This document shows positions 7,981 through 17,369 of a stretch of 37,333 bases of DNA, piece after piece. This stretch comes from F1-120-MAGs118 sp013360535 (GTDB lineage: Bacteria; Planctomycetota; UBA1135; GCA-002686595), in contig JAPKHC010000039.1 in the NCBI GenBank assembly GCA_026647215.1, forward strand, positions 1 through 37,333. The letters run 5' to 3'. Numbering within the stretch: the first letter of the stretch is position 1; each line of letters starts with the position of its first letter. Position numbers and translations under genes: made by a program. Under the pieces are notes generated by a model, which was given only the letters and a program-made list of their open reading frames with translations, searched no databases and was not told the origin of the DNA.

Positions 7981-9428
7981 AGCTCGCCGCCGCCGCACTC
8001 GTCGCGCTGTGCCTGCCGCAGTCCGGTGCCCCGCGCCACTCGATCGAGGTCGAGCGCCGCGACGGCGAGACGTACTGCACGATCCTCGCCGACAACGCGC
8101 CCGCACGCGACGTGCTCGCGGACCTCGCGCGCCGCGCGGAGCTCACGCTCGACGGCTTCGACCCGAGCTGGGAGACGACGCTGGTCTCGGTCGACCTGCG
8201 CGGCCGCCCGCTGCGTCAGGCGCTCGACTACGTCGCCGGCTCGGTCGGCATCGAGGCCGAGGTGCGCCAGGGCGCGATCTACCTGCATCCCGCGCTCGAG
8301 CAGTCGCAGGACCGCGAGGCGCTGTACGGCGCGGCGCTCGCCGCCTACCTCGGCGCGCTGCGCACCTTCCCCGAGCACGAGCTCGCGCCCGAGGCGGCGC
8401 GCAGCATGGCGATCATCGAGGAACGCCGCGGCAACTTCGCGACGGCGCGGGCGCACTACGAGCAGCTCGTCGAGCGCCATCCCGACTCGCCGATCGTGCC
8501 CGATTCGCTCTACCGCATCGGCCAGCTGTTCCAGCAGGACGCGGCCTTCAGCGAGGCGATCGACACGTTCTCGGAGCTGCTGCGCTCGAAGAACCCGCAC
8601 GACTACGAGGCGCGTGCGCGGCTCGAGCTGGGCTGGTGCGTCGCGCAGACCGGGCAGTTCGAGCGTGCGCTCTACATGATCGACGCGCTCGACGCGATCG
8701 AGCCGCCGAGCTCGCGCGCCGACGAGCTGCGCCGCAAGCAGGTCCGCATCCGCTGCCTCGCCGGTCTCGGTCAGGGCCGCCGCGCGCTCGAGCTGCTCGA
8801 CCAGGTCGAGGCCGACCTCGTCACGCCCGCCGACAAGCGTGAATCGCTCGAATTGCGCGCCGTTTCCTGCGAATCCGCGGGCCTCCTGCCCGAAGCCGCT
8901 CGCGCCTGGCTCGCCTGCGCGCAGCTGGTCGAGGGTGCGGCAAAGCAGCGTCCGCTCTCCGAGTCGGCGCGGCTCGCGCTCGCCTCGGGCGACGAGCTCG
9001 GAGCGCTGTTCGTGACCAAGGCCGCGCGCGCCGCGGGCTTCGAGCTCTCGACCTTCGAACACACCGCGCGCGTCGGGCTCAAGCTCGACGACGCCAACGT
9101 CGGCCGCGACTCCGCGCTCGATCGGCTCGAGCGCGCCGAGGCGCTCGTCGCCGGCGGCATGAACAAGGAAGCGATCGTCGCGCTGCGCTCGCTGCAGCAG
9201 AAGCCCGCGGGGCTCGACGACGCCGCGCGTGGCCGGCTCGCGCTGACGCTCGGCCGCGCGCTCCACGCCGAATATGGCATCGACCTCGCGCTCTCGCACT
9301 TCCGCGCCGAACTCGAGGTCCTGACGGACGCCGGGCAACGCCGCGCGGTGTACGTGCTCGCGGGCGAGCTGCTCGAGGACGCCGGCCGCATCGACGAGGC
9401 CATCGAGGCCTACCGGGGACGCATCTGA
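7977..9428 (+). CDS. Secreted STN-like plus TPR-repeat protein of unknown function
   Basis: This 483-aa protein has a signal peptide (MKLAAAALVALCLPQSGA). At about 35-100 follows a domain of the STN/secretin-N type: 'PARDVLADLARRAELTLDGF' then 'TLVSVDLRGRPLRQALDYVA' and 'GIEAEVRQGAIYLHP', the pattern of short beta-alpha-beta units found at the entrance of secretins and TonB receptors. The rest is helical repeats, with clear TPR-like units such as 'GNFATARAHYEQLVERHPDS', 'QDAAFSEAIDTFSELLRSKN', 'QTGQFERALYMIDALDAIEP' and 'DAGRIDEAIEAYRG' at the end. It is probably periplasmic and a protein-interaction scaffold. Its start overlaps the previous stop by 4 bp and its stop overlaps the next start by 1 bp (TGATG), so the three genes are translationally coupled. 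Exact function unknown. Confidence 0.85.
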   Translation: MKLAAAALVALCLPQSGAPRHSIEVERRDGETYCTILADNAPARDVLADLARRAELTLDGFDPSWETTLVSVDLRGRPLRQALDYVAGSVGIEAEVRQGAIYLHPALEQSQDREALYGAALAAYLGALRTFPEHELAPEAARSMAIIEERRGNFATARAHYEQLVERHPDSPIVPDSLYRIGQLFQQDAAFSEAIDTFSELLRSKNPHDYEARARLELGWCVAQTGQFERALYMIDALDAIEPPSSRADELRRKQVRIRCLAGLGQGRRALELLDQVEADLVTPADKRESLELRAVSCESAGLLPEAARAWLACAQLVEGAAKQRPLSESARLALASGDELGALFVTKAARAAGFELSTFEHTARVGLKLDDANVGRDSALDRLERAEALVAGGMNKEAIVALRSLQQKPAGLDDAARGRLALTLGRALHAEYGIDLALSHFRAELEVLTDAGQRRAVYVLAGELLEDAGRIDEAIEAYRGRI

Positions 9429-10258
9429 TGCTCAAGTTCAACTACTTCACCAACCTCGGCCTCGCGACGCTCGTCGTCGTGCCGGCCGTCACGCTCGGCA
9501 CGAGCCAGAACGAGTCGCTCGAGCAGACGCTCAAGCGCACGCTGCACGCGCTCGACCAGCTCGCGGCGATCGAACAGCGCCTCGCCACCGGCGATGCGAC
9601 GGCGGTCTCCGCCGTGCTCGCGGCGACCGAGCTGCCGCTCCCGACGCCGCCCGATCGCCCGCAGGCGCGCGACGAGCTGCTCGACACGCTGCGCGGCGAG
9701 GTCGCCCGCCTCGAGGGCGAGGTCGAGCTCGTCGAGAGCGGCGCCCAGGTCGCGCCGACGCGCCCCAAGCCGGCCACGAACGGCAAGGTCGATGACGTCG
9801 GCGTGCCGCCGCCGCCCGCGGCGACGACGGGTCTCGACGACGCCGCGCGCCGCCTGCTCGGCGCCCGCACGAGCGTTCCGGTCGTCACGCCGACGACCCA
9901 GCCGTCGTCGAGCATGACCTCGCGTCCCGTCGCTTCGACCGCACGCGCCTTCGAGAACGACGGCTACGCCGCGGACACGCTCAAGCTCGGCCGCGCGCTT
10001 TACCGCCAGTCGCGTTACGCCGAGGCGCTCGTGACGTTCGAGCAACGCCGCGAGGACGCGGAATGCAGCTACTGGCGCGCGCGCACGCTCGAGAAGCTCG
10101 GCCGCGACTCCGACGCGATCACGGCCTACGGCGAGGTGATCGCGCTCAAGGACGCGGGTGCCCACGCCGACCGCGCGAAGGAAGACCTCGAGTTCCTCGA
10201 GTGGCGCCTGTCGTTCGAGAAGGCGCGCCCGGCCGCGAAGGAGACGAAGAAGCCGTGA
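9428..10258 (+). CDS. Secreted TPR protein of unknown function, coupled to the flagellar kinase
   Basis: This 276-aa protein starts with a hydrophobic export signal (about 5-24, NYFTNLGLATLVVVPAVTLG). A helical, coiled-coil-like region (27-105) precedes a Pro/Thr/Ser-rich linker (about 108-170, 'VPPPPAATTG'). The C-terminal part has TPR-like units: 'DTLKLGRALYRQSRYAEALV' and 'YWRARTLEKLGRDSDAITAY'. It is likely periplasmic or anchored by its uncleaved N-terminus. Its stop overlaps the GTG start of the histidine kinase (GTGA at 10255-10258), which is strong physical evidence that the module and the flagellar two-component system are expressed together. I know no named homologue. Confidence 0.83.
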   Translation: MLKFNYFTNLGLATLVVVPAVTLGTSQNESLEQTLKRTLHALDQLAAIEQRLATGDATAVSAVLAATELPLPTPPDRPQARDELLDTLRGEVARLEGEVELVESGAQVAPTRPKPATNGKVDDVGVPPPPAATTGLDDAARRLLGARTSVPVVTPTTQPSSSMTSRPVASTARAFENDGYAADTLKLGRALYRQSRYAEALVTFEQRREDAECSYWRARTLEKLGRDSDAITAYGEVIALKDAGAHADRAKEDLEFLEWRLSFEKARPAAKETKKP

Positions 10259-11451
10259 GCCGCGCGACGCGCAAGCCCGCTGTGCAGGAGCTCGATCTGG
10301 GTCGCGCGATGCGCGAGCTGGAGAGCCTCGGCGCGAGCCTGTCGGTGAGCTACCGCTCGCTGGAGGCGCGTGCGGAGCGTGTCGAGCGCGAGCTCGCCGC
10401 GGCCAACACCGAGCTGGCGCGCAAGGTCGCCGAGCTCGACCAGATGAAGGCCGGGCTGGAGGCGGTGCTCGCGGCGCTGCCGACGGGCGTGCTCGTGCGC
10501 GACGCGCAGGGCCGCATCGTGCGCGCCAACGCCGCGGCGCTGGCGGTGCTCGGCCGCGAGGAGAACGACGTGCTCGGGACGCGCTCGACGGAGTTCGACG
10601 CCGCCGGGGACGAGTGGAGCGAACACGAGGTCGTGCGCGAGGACGGCTCGCGGCACGTGATCGCGTCGCGGCGCTCGCGCGTCGAAGGCGACCTGCGCGG
10701 TGGCGCGCGCCGGGAAGGCTCGGTCGAGATCCTCGACGACCGCACGCGCGTGGTCGAGCTCTCCGAACGCCTGCACACGCTCGACAAGCTCGCGGCGATG
10801 GGCGACATGGCCTGCGGCATCGCGCACGAGCTGCGCAACCCGATGATGGCGGTCAAGGGCTTCGCGGCGCTGCTCGCGCCCCGGCTGCCGGAGGGCTCCG
10901 ACGAGCGCCGCTGGGCCGCGCTCGTGCTCGAAGGCGCAGCAGAATCCGAGACGATCCTCGCGAGCATGATGTCGCTCGCGGCGCCCGAGAAGCTCGTGCT
11001 CGAGACGGTCGAGCCCGAGGAACTCGCGCGCGCGTCCCTGCGGCTCGTGCGGCTCGAGCTCGAGCGCGACGGCCTCTCGCGCTGGGACATCTCGAGCGAA
11101 GTCGACTGCCCCGCCTTCCACGGCGACCGCATCAAGTTGCGCCAGGCGCTGCGCAACCTGCTCGCCAACGCGCTGCAGGCGCAGCCCGACGGCGGCAAGG
11201 TCCAGCTCTCGATCCGTCGCTGTGGCGACGAGGTCATCGCCAGCGTCAGCGACGCCGGCCCCGGCATCCCGCGTGCGCTCGCGCGCCGCGTGTTCGAGCC
11301 CTTCTTCACCACGCGCGCCGAAGGCACGGGCCTCGGTCTCGCGTTGGTGCAGCGCATCGCTGCCCTCCACGGCGGCCGCGTCGAGCTCGCGTCCCACCCG
11401 TCCCCCCTCGGTGGCGCAGAGGTGCGCCTCCATCTCCCCTTCCGCAACTGA
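10255..11451 (+). CDS. FleS/FlgS-like cytosolic PAS histidine kinase
   Basis: This sensor kinase of the NtrB/FleS class should phosphorylate the NtrC-type regulator encoded next to it. The 398-aa protein has an N-terminal coiled coil (about 15-68), a PAS domain (about 68-160, 'LAALPTGVLVRDAQGRIVRA'), a dimerisation/phosphoacceptor segment with His191 in 'CGIAHELRNPMMAVKGF', and a HATPase_c domain with N-box Asn305 ('LRNLLANALQAQ'), G1 'DAGPGIP' (333-339), 'FEPFFTT' and G2 'GTGLGLAL' (357-364). No membrane helix is visible, so it senses something inside the cell, possibly flagellar assembly state as in epsilonproteobacterial FlgS. The GTG start sits inside the previous stop; upstream in-frame sequence is antisense-like. 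It is 8 bp before the response regulator. Confidence 0.95.
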   Translation: MSRATRKPAVQELDLGRAMRELESLGASLSVSYRSLEARAERVERELAAANTELARKVAELDQMKAGLEAVLAALPTGVLVRDAQGRIVRANAAALAVLGREENDVLGTRSTEFDAAGDEWSEHEVVREDGSRHVIASRRSRVEGDLRGGARREGSVEILDDRTRVVELSERLHTLDKLAAMGDMACGIAHELRNPMMAVKGFAALLAPRLPEGSDERRWAALVLEGAAESETILASMMSLAAPEKLVLETVEPEELARASLRLVRLELERDGLSRWDISSEVDCPAFHGDRIKLRQALRNLLANALQAQPDGGKVQLSIRRCGDEVIASVSDAGPGIPRALARRVFEPFFTTRAEGTGLGLALVQRIAALHGGRVELASHPSPLGGAEVRLHLPFRN

Positions 11452-11459
11452 ACCCGCAC

Positions 11460-12845
<1,386 letters not shown>

Positions 12846-12858
12846 GCCGGAGCGGACC

Positions 12859-13227
12859 ATGGACGCCGGAACCCCGGGAAATGTCGACCTGCTGATGCGC
12901 CTGATGAGCGCGTCGACCGAGCGTGCTCGGGTCGCCTCGTCGAACATCGCCAACGCGAGCACTCCCGGGTACCGGCGTCAGGTCGTCCAGTTCGAGAACA
13001 TCCTGCGCGACAGGATCGCCGAGGGCGCGACGCTCGAGGACCTCGCGGGCATCCAGCCCGCGGTGGTCGAGGACACGCTCACGCCGAGCAAGCCCGACGG
13101 CAACAACGTGACGCTCGAGCTCGAGATCAACACCGAGCGCCAGAACCGGCTCTTGTACGAGACCTACGCGGCGTTGCTGCAAAGTCACTTCGACATGATC
13201 GAGACCTCGATCCAGAGCGGCCGCTAG
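12859..13227 (+). CDS. flgB: Flagellar proximal rod protein FlgB
   Basis: FlgB forms part of the proximal rod that links the MS ring to the hook. This 122-aa protein has the rod/hook family signature 'ARVASSNIANASTPGYRRQV' (about 24-43) and the C-terminal helix 'NRLLYETYAALLQSHFDMIE'. The length is close to the usual 110-140. A GGAG motif lies upstream of the ATG. It opens the structural part of the operon, in the familiar flgB-flgC-fliE order. Confidence 0.95.
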   Translation: MDAGTPGNVDLLMRLMSASTERARVASSNIANASTPGYRRQVVQFENILRDRIAEGATLEDLAGIQPAVVEDTLTPSKPDGNNVTLELEINTERQNRLLYETYAALLQSHFDMIETSIQSGR

Positions 13228-13261
13228 CCCGCCCTGAACCCCACTGCCAGCGAGACTCACC

Positions 13262-13693
13262 ATGGACGGCGTCAACAAGCTCTTCGGCGGGATGCGCATC
13301 GCGGCGACCGGCATGTCGGCCGAGCGCGTGCGCATCGACACGGTCGCGCGCAACATCGCCAACGCCTCGGTCACCAAGACGCCCGAGGGCGGGCCCTACC
13401 GGCGGCAGGTGGTCGAGTTCGAGCCGCTGCTCGCCCAGGCCCAGAACGGCGGGAGCGTCAACGTCGGCGTGCGCGTCCGGGCCGTGCGGGAGGACATGCA
13501 GACGCCCTTCAACCGGGTCAATGACCCGACCCATGCCGATGCTGGGAAAGATGGGCACGTCTCCTACCCGAACGTCAATGCCACGCGGGAAATGGCCGAC
13601 CTGATCACCGCGATGAGGGCGTACGAGGCGAACGTGTCGGCGCAGGATGGTTTCGTCCGCATGGCGGAACGGGCCCTGCGCCTCCTGCAGTGA
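13262..13693 (+). CDS. flgC: Flagellar proximal rod protein FlgC
   Basis: FlgC is a rod component secreted by the flagellar export apparatus. The 143-aa protein has the N-terminal family motif 'VRIDTVARNIANASVTKTPE' (about 21-40), the conserved 'PYRRQVVEFEP' and a C-terminal D0 helix with 'YPNVNATREMADLITAMRAY' then 'NVSAQDGFVRMAERALRLLQ'. Length and motif order match the family. It lies 34 bp after flgB and 22 bp before fliE. Confidence 0.96.
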   Translation: MDGVNKLFGGMRIAATGMSAERVRIDTVARNIANASVTKTPEGGPYRRQVVEFEPLLAQAQNGGSVNVGVRVRAVREDMQTPFNRVNDPTHADAGKDGHVSYPNVNATREMADLITAMRAYEANVSAQDGFVRMAERALRLLQ

Positions 13694-13715
13694 CCCCTGG
13701 GGAGGGGGTTGATCC

Positions 13716-14156
13716 ATGATCCAAGGTGTCGGACAGGGCGGACTCGCCAAGGCGGCCTTCGATGCCGCGATGCAGACGCTGCAGCAGCGTCCTGGTGGCT
13801 CCGCACAGGTCGGCGATCTCGCCTCGAGCCTCGGCGGTGTCGCCGGAGCGTTCGACAAGGCGCTCGCCGGCGTCGGCAACCCGGAGTTCGCGAGCGAGCT
13901 GGGCCGCACGAGCGGCCCGCGCGGCGTCGGCGGCTCCTTCCCGATCGAGGACGCGCTCTCCAGCGGCGTGCGCGAGACCGACCAGGTCGTGAAGAGCGCC
14001 GACTCGCTCCCTTTCGAGCTCCTGACCGGCAAGGTCGGGGACTTTCACGAGGTCGCCGGCCGGCTGAAGCAGGCCGAACTCGCGTTCAAGTTCAGCATGG
14101 AAGTGCGCAACAAGCTGATCGACGCCTACCGCGAAACCATGCGGCTGAGCGTCTGA
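13716..14156 (+). CDS. fliE: MS ring-rod adaptor FliE
   Basis: FliE joins the FliF ring to the FlgB rod and is an early export substrate. The C-terminal 60 residues carry the family pattern 'GKVGDFHEVAGRLKQAELAF' followed by 'SMEVRNKLIDAYRETMRLSV'. At 146 aa it is longer than the usual 100-110; the extra length is an N-terminal Gly/Ser/Ala-rich part (about 1-80). It sits directly between flgC and fliF, which supports the call. Confidence 0.93.
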   Translation: MIQGVGQGGLAKAAFDAAMQTLQQRPGGSAQVGDLASSLGGVAGAFDKALAGVGNPEFASELGRTSGPRGVGGSFPIEDALSSGVRETDQVVKSADSLPFELLTGKVGDFHEVAGRLKQAELAFKFSMEVRNKLIDAYRETMRLSV

Positions 14157-14167
14157 GGTAGACCCGG

Positions 14168-15823
14168 ATGAACTTCGAGCTGAAGAACCTGATCGACCAG
14201 ATCGCCAAGGCCCCGGCCCGCACGAAGCTGGTCACGTTGCTCTCGATCGCGGCGGTGATCGCCGTGTTCGTGATCAGTGGCTGGGTCTCGGGGCAGCCGC
14301 ACTTCGTGAAGCTCTACTCCGACCTGTCCGACGCCGAGCGCGTCGCGGTCGAGAAGGCGCTCTCCGGCGCGGAGGTGCGTTATCGCATCAGCGACTTCCC
14401 CGGGCCGTTCGTGGTCTACGTCGACGAGCCGCAGTACGACAAGGCGCAGTTCGCCGTCGCGATGGCCGAGGCGCTGCGCACGACGCCCAAGGGCATCGAC
14501 ACGGCCGGCGCCGGCGCCGGAGCGATCTTCCTGTCGGCGGGCGAGCGCCAGCAGACGATGCAGAAGCGCGAGTGGCAGGAGACCGAGCGGCTGCTCGAGC
14601 AGCTCGACTTCGTCACGGACGCCACCGTGACCACGTCGATGCCCGACTCCTCGCCGCTGCGCGCGCAGAAGCCGATCATGGTGTCGGTCGCGCTGCAGCT
14701 GAAAGGCACGGGCGAGCTCGCGGCCGACCAGGCCTCCAACGTCGCCAAGCTCGTGCGCTACCGCTTCGCGGTGCCGGCCGAGAACGTCGTCATCACCGAC
14801 CAGTCGGGCCGCACGCTGTTCGACCCCACGCACGCCGAAGGTGGACAGGACCCGCGCGAGCTGCTCGTGCAGTCGGAGAAGTACGACCGCGAGCTCGCCA
14901 GCAAGGCCAACAAGCACATCGAGAACGCCTTCGGCCCGCGCAAGGCGCTCGTGACTGTGACGTCGCAGTGGAACTACGACCACAGCACGACGGTCGACGA
15001 GAAGATCGATCCCGAGACGGTCGCGATCCAGGTCGACACCAAGGAGACCTCGGCGCCCGTCGGTGCGCTCAACGCGACCGGTGGAGCGGCCGGTGTCAGC
15101 TCGAACACGCCCAACGAGTTCGGCAACGAGACGACGCCGGTGCCCAACGAGACTTCCGGTGCCGCGACCGCCGCGGCCGCGGGCTCGACGCGCACCAAGG
15201 ACAACCGCACGACCTACGAGGCGAGCCGCACGCGCACCGAGACCGTGCGCACCACGCCGCGCCTCGAGCGCATGTCGGTCGCGCTCGTGATCGACGAGAG
15301 CCTCGCCTCGAAGAAGGCCGAGATCCAGAAGATCGTCGAGGCCGCGGTCGGCTTCGACTCCGGCCGCCAGGACACGATCGGCGTCACGACGACGAGCCTG
15401 AGCGTGCCCGAGGTGATCGCCGCCGACGGCACCACGCCCGACGGCGCGGCGCCCGCGGAAGCGCCCGCCGAGGAGCCGGGCCTGAGCCCGATGGTCGAGG
15501 TGCTGCTCGAGCGTGGTGTCGAGATCGTGTCGGCGCTCGCCTTCCTCGGACTGCTCGCGACGAGCCTCAAGGGCTCGAAGAAGGGCGCGACTCCCGCAGC
15601 TGCGGGCCACGCCCCGGCGCTCGCTGGCGCTGGCGCTGCCGGCGGCTCCACGGGACTGGGCGGCGCCTCGAGCGCGATGGTCGGCGCCGACGGTACGCCG
15701 GTCGACGTCGATCCGGAAGTGCTCGCGCGCGCCCAGATCGAGGAGCTCGTGCGCACCGATCCGCGCCGCGTCGGCGAGATCCTGTCCCGCTGGGTCGACG
15801 AGAAGGCGACGGCCAAGGCCTGA
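14168..15823 (+). CDS. fliF: Flagellar MS-ring protein FliF
   Basis: FliF forms the inner-membrane ring on which the motor assembles. The 551-aa protein has a first membrane helix (about 20-42, 'TLLSIAAVIAVFVISGWVSG'), the YscJ/FliF ring-building motifs ('FVKLYSDLSDAERVAVEKAL', then 'QKREWQETERLLEQLDFVTD') and the RBM3 region with 'VTVTSQWNYDHSTTVDEKID'. A low-complexity Thr/Ala/Asn-rich loop lies at about 295-345. A second helix follows at about 452-468, and the FliG-binding C-terminal tail is 'ELVRTDPRRVGEILSRWVDE'. The length is typical. It begins 11 bp after fliE and ends 3 bp before fliG. Confidence 0.97.
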   Translation: MNFELKNLIDQIAKAPARTKLVTLLSIAAVIAVFVISGWVSGQPHFVKLYSDLSDAERVAVEKALSGAEVRYRISDFPGPFVVYVDEPQYDKAQFAVAMAEALRTTPKGIDTAGAGAGAIFLSAGERQQTMQKREWQETERLLEQLDFVTDATVTTSMPDSSPLRAQKPIMVSVALQLKGTGELAADQASNVAKLVRYRFAVPAENVVITDQSGRTLFDPTHAEGGQDPRELLVQSEKYDRELASKANKHIENAFGPRKALVTVTSQWNYDHSTTVDEKIDPETVAIQVDTKETSAPVGALNATGGAAGVSSNTPNEFGNETTPVPNETSGAATAAAAGSTRTKDNRTTYEASRTRTETVRTTPRLERMSVALVIDESLASKKAEIQKIVEAAVGFDSGRQDTIGVTTTSLSVPEVIAADGTTPDGAAPAEAPAEEPGLSPMVEVLLERGVEIVSALAFLGLLATSLKGSKKGATPAAAGHAPALAGAGAAGGSTGLGGASSAMVGADGTPVDVDPEVLARAQIEELVRTDPRRVGEILSRWVDEKATAKA

Positions 15824-15826
15824 TCC

Positions 15827-16846
15827 ATGGCGACCCGTGAGCTTTCCGGCGCGCAGAAGGCCGCGGCCTTCCTGCTGAGCCTCGACAAGGAGGCCGCCGC
15901 CAACGTCATCAAGAACATCGACGAGAAGGTGATCGTCGAGCTTGTCGAGGCCATGGGCCGGCTCGAGCCGGAGATGGTCAACGGCGAGTCCGTCAAGGCG
16001 CTCGAGCGCGAGTTCATCAAGAGCCTGCGCAAGCCGCGCGGCAGCCGCGTGCGCTCGGACGACGAGCTGCGCACGATGCTCGAGCAGACGCTGGGCAAGG
16101 CGCAGGCGAGCGAGCTGTTCAAGAAGATCCAGCAGCGCCTGCTGCACGAGCGGCCGTTCCTCGCAATCGAGAAGGAGCCGGCGGAGCTGATCTGCAAGGC
16201 GCTCGAGCGCGAGTCCGATCCCGTGGCGGCGCTGGTGCTCGCGCACCTCGACCCGTCGCTCTCGGCGGAAGTGCTCGGCCTGATGGAAGGCGAGCGCGCG
16301 CTGGCGATGGTGCGGCGCATGGCGACCCTGATCCCGCCGCCGTTCGAGACGCTGGTCGCGATCGCCCAGGATCTCGAGGCGCGCGTGCGCGAGATCGCCG
16401 AAGGGCCGCTGCCGCCCAACCCGACGGCGCGCCTGCGCACGATCGCCGAAGTGCTCAACTTCAGCCAGCCCGAGGTGGAGAAGTCGGTGCTCGACGGCAT
16501 CCACCGCGACGAGCCGAAGATGGCGACCGAGATCCGCGAGTTCATGTTCACGTGGGACAACCTCGCCGACCTCGACTCGCGCGCGATGCAGAAGGTGCTC
16601 GGATCGATCGACACGCGCACGCTGGCGGTCTCGCTCAAGGGCTCTTCGGCGCGCGTCGAGGCCAACGTGATGGCGAACCTGAGCTCGCGCGTGCGCGACA
16701 TGGTCAAGGACGAGCGCGAGCTCGCCGGCCCCATGTCGCTGCGCGACGTCAGCACGGCGCGCAACGAGGTCCTCAAGGCCGTGCGCGGCCTGATCGAGTC
16801 CGGCGAGTTCCGCCCCGCACGCGCAGGTGAAGACCTTGTCTCCTGA
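15827..16846 (+). CDS. fliG: Flagellar motor switch protein FliG
   Basis: FliG couples the stators to the rotor. The 339-aa protein has the FliG-N opening 'LSGAQKAAAFLLSLDKEAAA' (6-25), a middle armadillo domain (about 85-190) and a C-terminal torque domain with 'RTLAVSLKGSS', 'NLSSRVRDMVKDERELAGPM' and 'STARNEVLKAVRGLIESGEF'. The usual EHPQ motif of the middle domain, which contacts FliM, is replaced by ERESDPVAAL at about 127-136; the following 'VLAHLDPSLSAEVLGLM' is conventional. It overlaps fliH by 20 bp. The identification is firm; the altered motif is discussed as a finding. Confidence 0.97.
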   Translation: MATRELSGAQKAAAFLLSLDKEAAANVIKNIDEKVIVELVEAMGRLEPEMVNGESVKALEREFIKSLRKPRGSRVRSDDELRTMLEQTLGKAQASELFKKIQQRLLHERPFLAIEKEPAELICKALERESDPVAALVLAHLDPSLSAEVLGLMEGERALAMVRRMATLIPPPFETLVAIAQDLEARVREIAEGPLPPNPTARLRTIAEVLNFSQPEVEKSVLDGIHRDEPKMATEIREFMFTWDNLADLDSRAMQKVLGSIDTRTLAVSLKGSSARVEANVMANLSSRVRDMVKDERELAGPMSLRDVSTARNEVLKAVRGLIESGEFRPARAGEDLVS

Positions 16847-17369
16847 AGCGCTCACGGTCCGGGTCGACCGTTCCCCCACCGCCGCGCGCGTCGTGCCCGG
16901 CGGCCTCGACGGCTTCCTGCGGCGCTGCATGGCGCAGGCGCGGGCCGAAGGCGAGCGCGACGCGTCGCAGCGCGCCGCGAAGGCCTTCGAGGCGGCCACG
17001 GCCAGGCTCGAAGCCCAGCAGGCCGAGGCTGCGGACGCGCTCGCGCGCAACGCCGTGCAGCTCGCCGTCGAGATCGCGCGCACGCTGGTGCGGGTCGAGA
17101 TCGACGCCGGTCGGCACGGGCTCGAGAAGATCGTGCGTGAGTCGCTCGCCGCCTCGGGCGTCGGGCGCGGAGCCGCGCAGGTGCACCTGCATCCCGCCGA
17201 CCACGCGCTCGTCGCCGACGTGCGCTGGCGCAGCGGGACGGTGGTCGAACCCGACGACGCGGTGCAGCGCGGCGACGTGCACATCTCGACGCCGCAGGGC
17301 CTGCTCGTGCGCGAGATCAACGACTCGCTGCGCGCGATCCACGAGCGCCTGCTCGGAGAACTGGCGTGA
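16827..17369 (+). CDS. fliH: Flagellar export ATPase stator FliH
   Basis: FliH binds and restrains the FliI ATPase and helps deliver export substrates. The 180-aa protein has an Ala/Glu/Arg-rich coiled-coil N-terminal half ('AARVEAT'-like helices around 45-75) and the typical C-terminal FliH/YscL/V-ATPase-E fold: 'LAVEIARTLVRVEIDAGRHG', 'VHLHPADHALVADVRWRSG' and 'DPDDAVQRGD'-like 'VEPDDAVQRGDVHISTPQGL'. The GTG start lies inside fliG (20-bp overlap), and its stop overlaps the fliI GTG start by 4 bp, so the three genes are translationally coupled. Sequence conservation is modest, as usual for FliH; position decides the call. Confidence 0.9.
   Translation: MKTLSPEALTVRVDRSPTAARVVPGGLDGFLRRCMAQARAEGERDASQRAAKAFEAATARLEAQQAEAADALARNAVQLAVEIARTLVRVEIDAGRHGLEKIVRESLAASGVGRGAAQVHLHPADHALVADVRWRSGTVVEPDDAVQRGDVHISTPQGLLVREINDSLRAIHERLLGELA

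Noticed and set aside
6043..8106. Long 5' extension of the flagellin 4 frame (962 codons in all)
   Set aside because: The conserved flagellin start and AGGAG ribosome site are at 6042. The extension is antisense to the pseudo-activator and the next gene and has no domain-like sequence.
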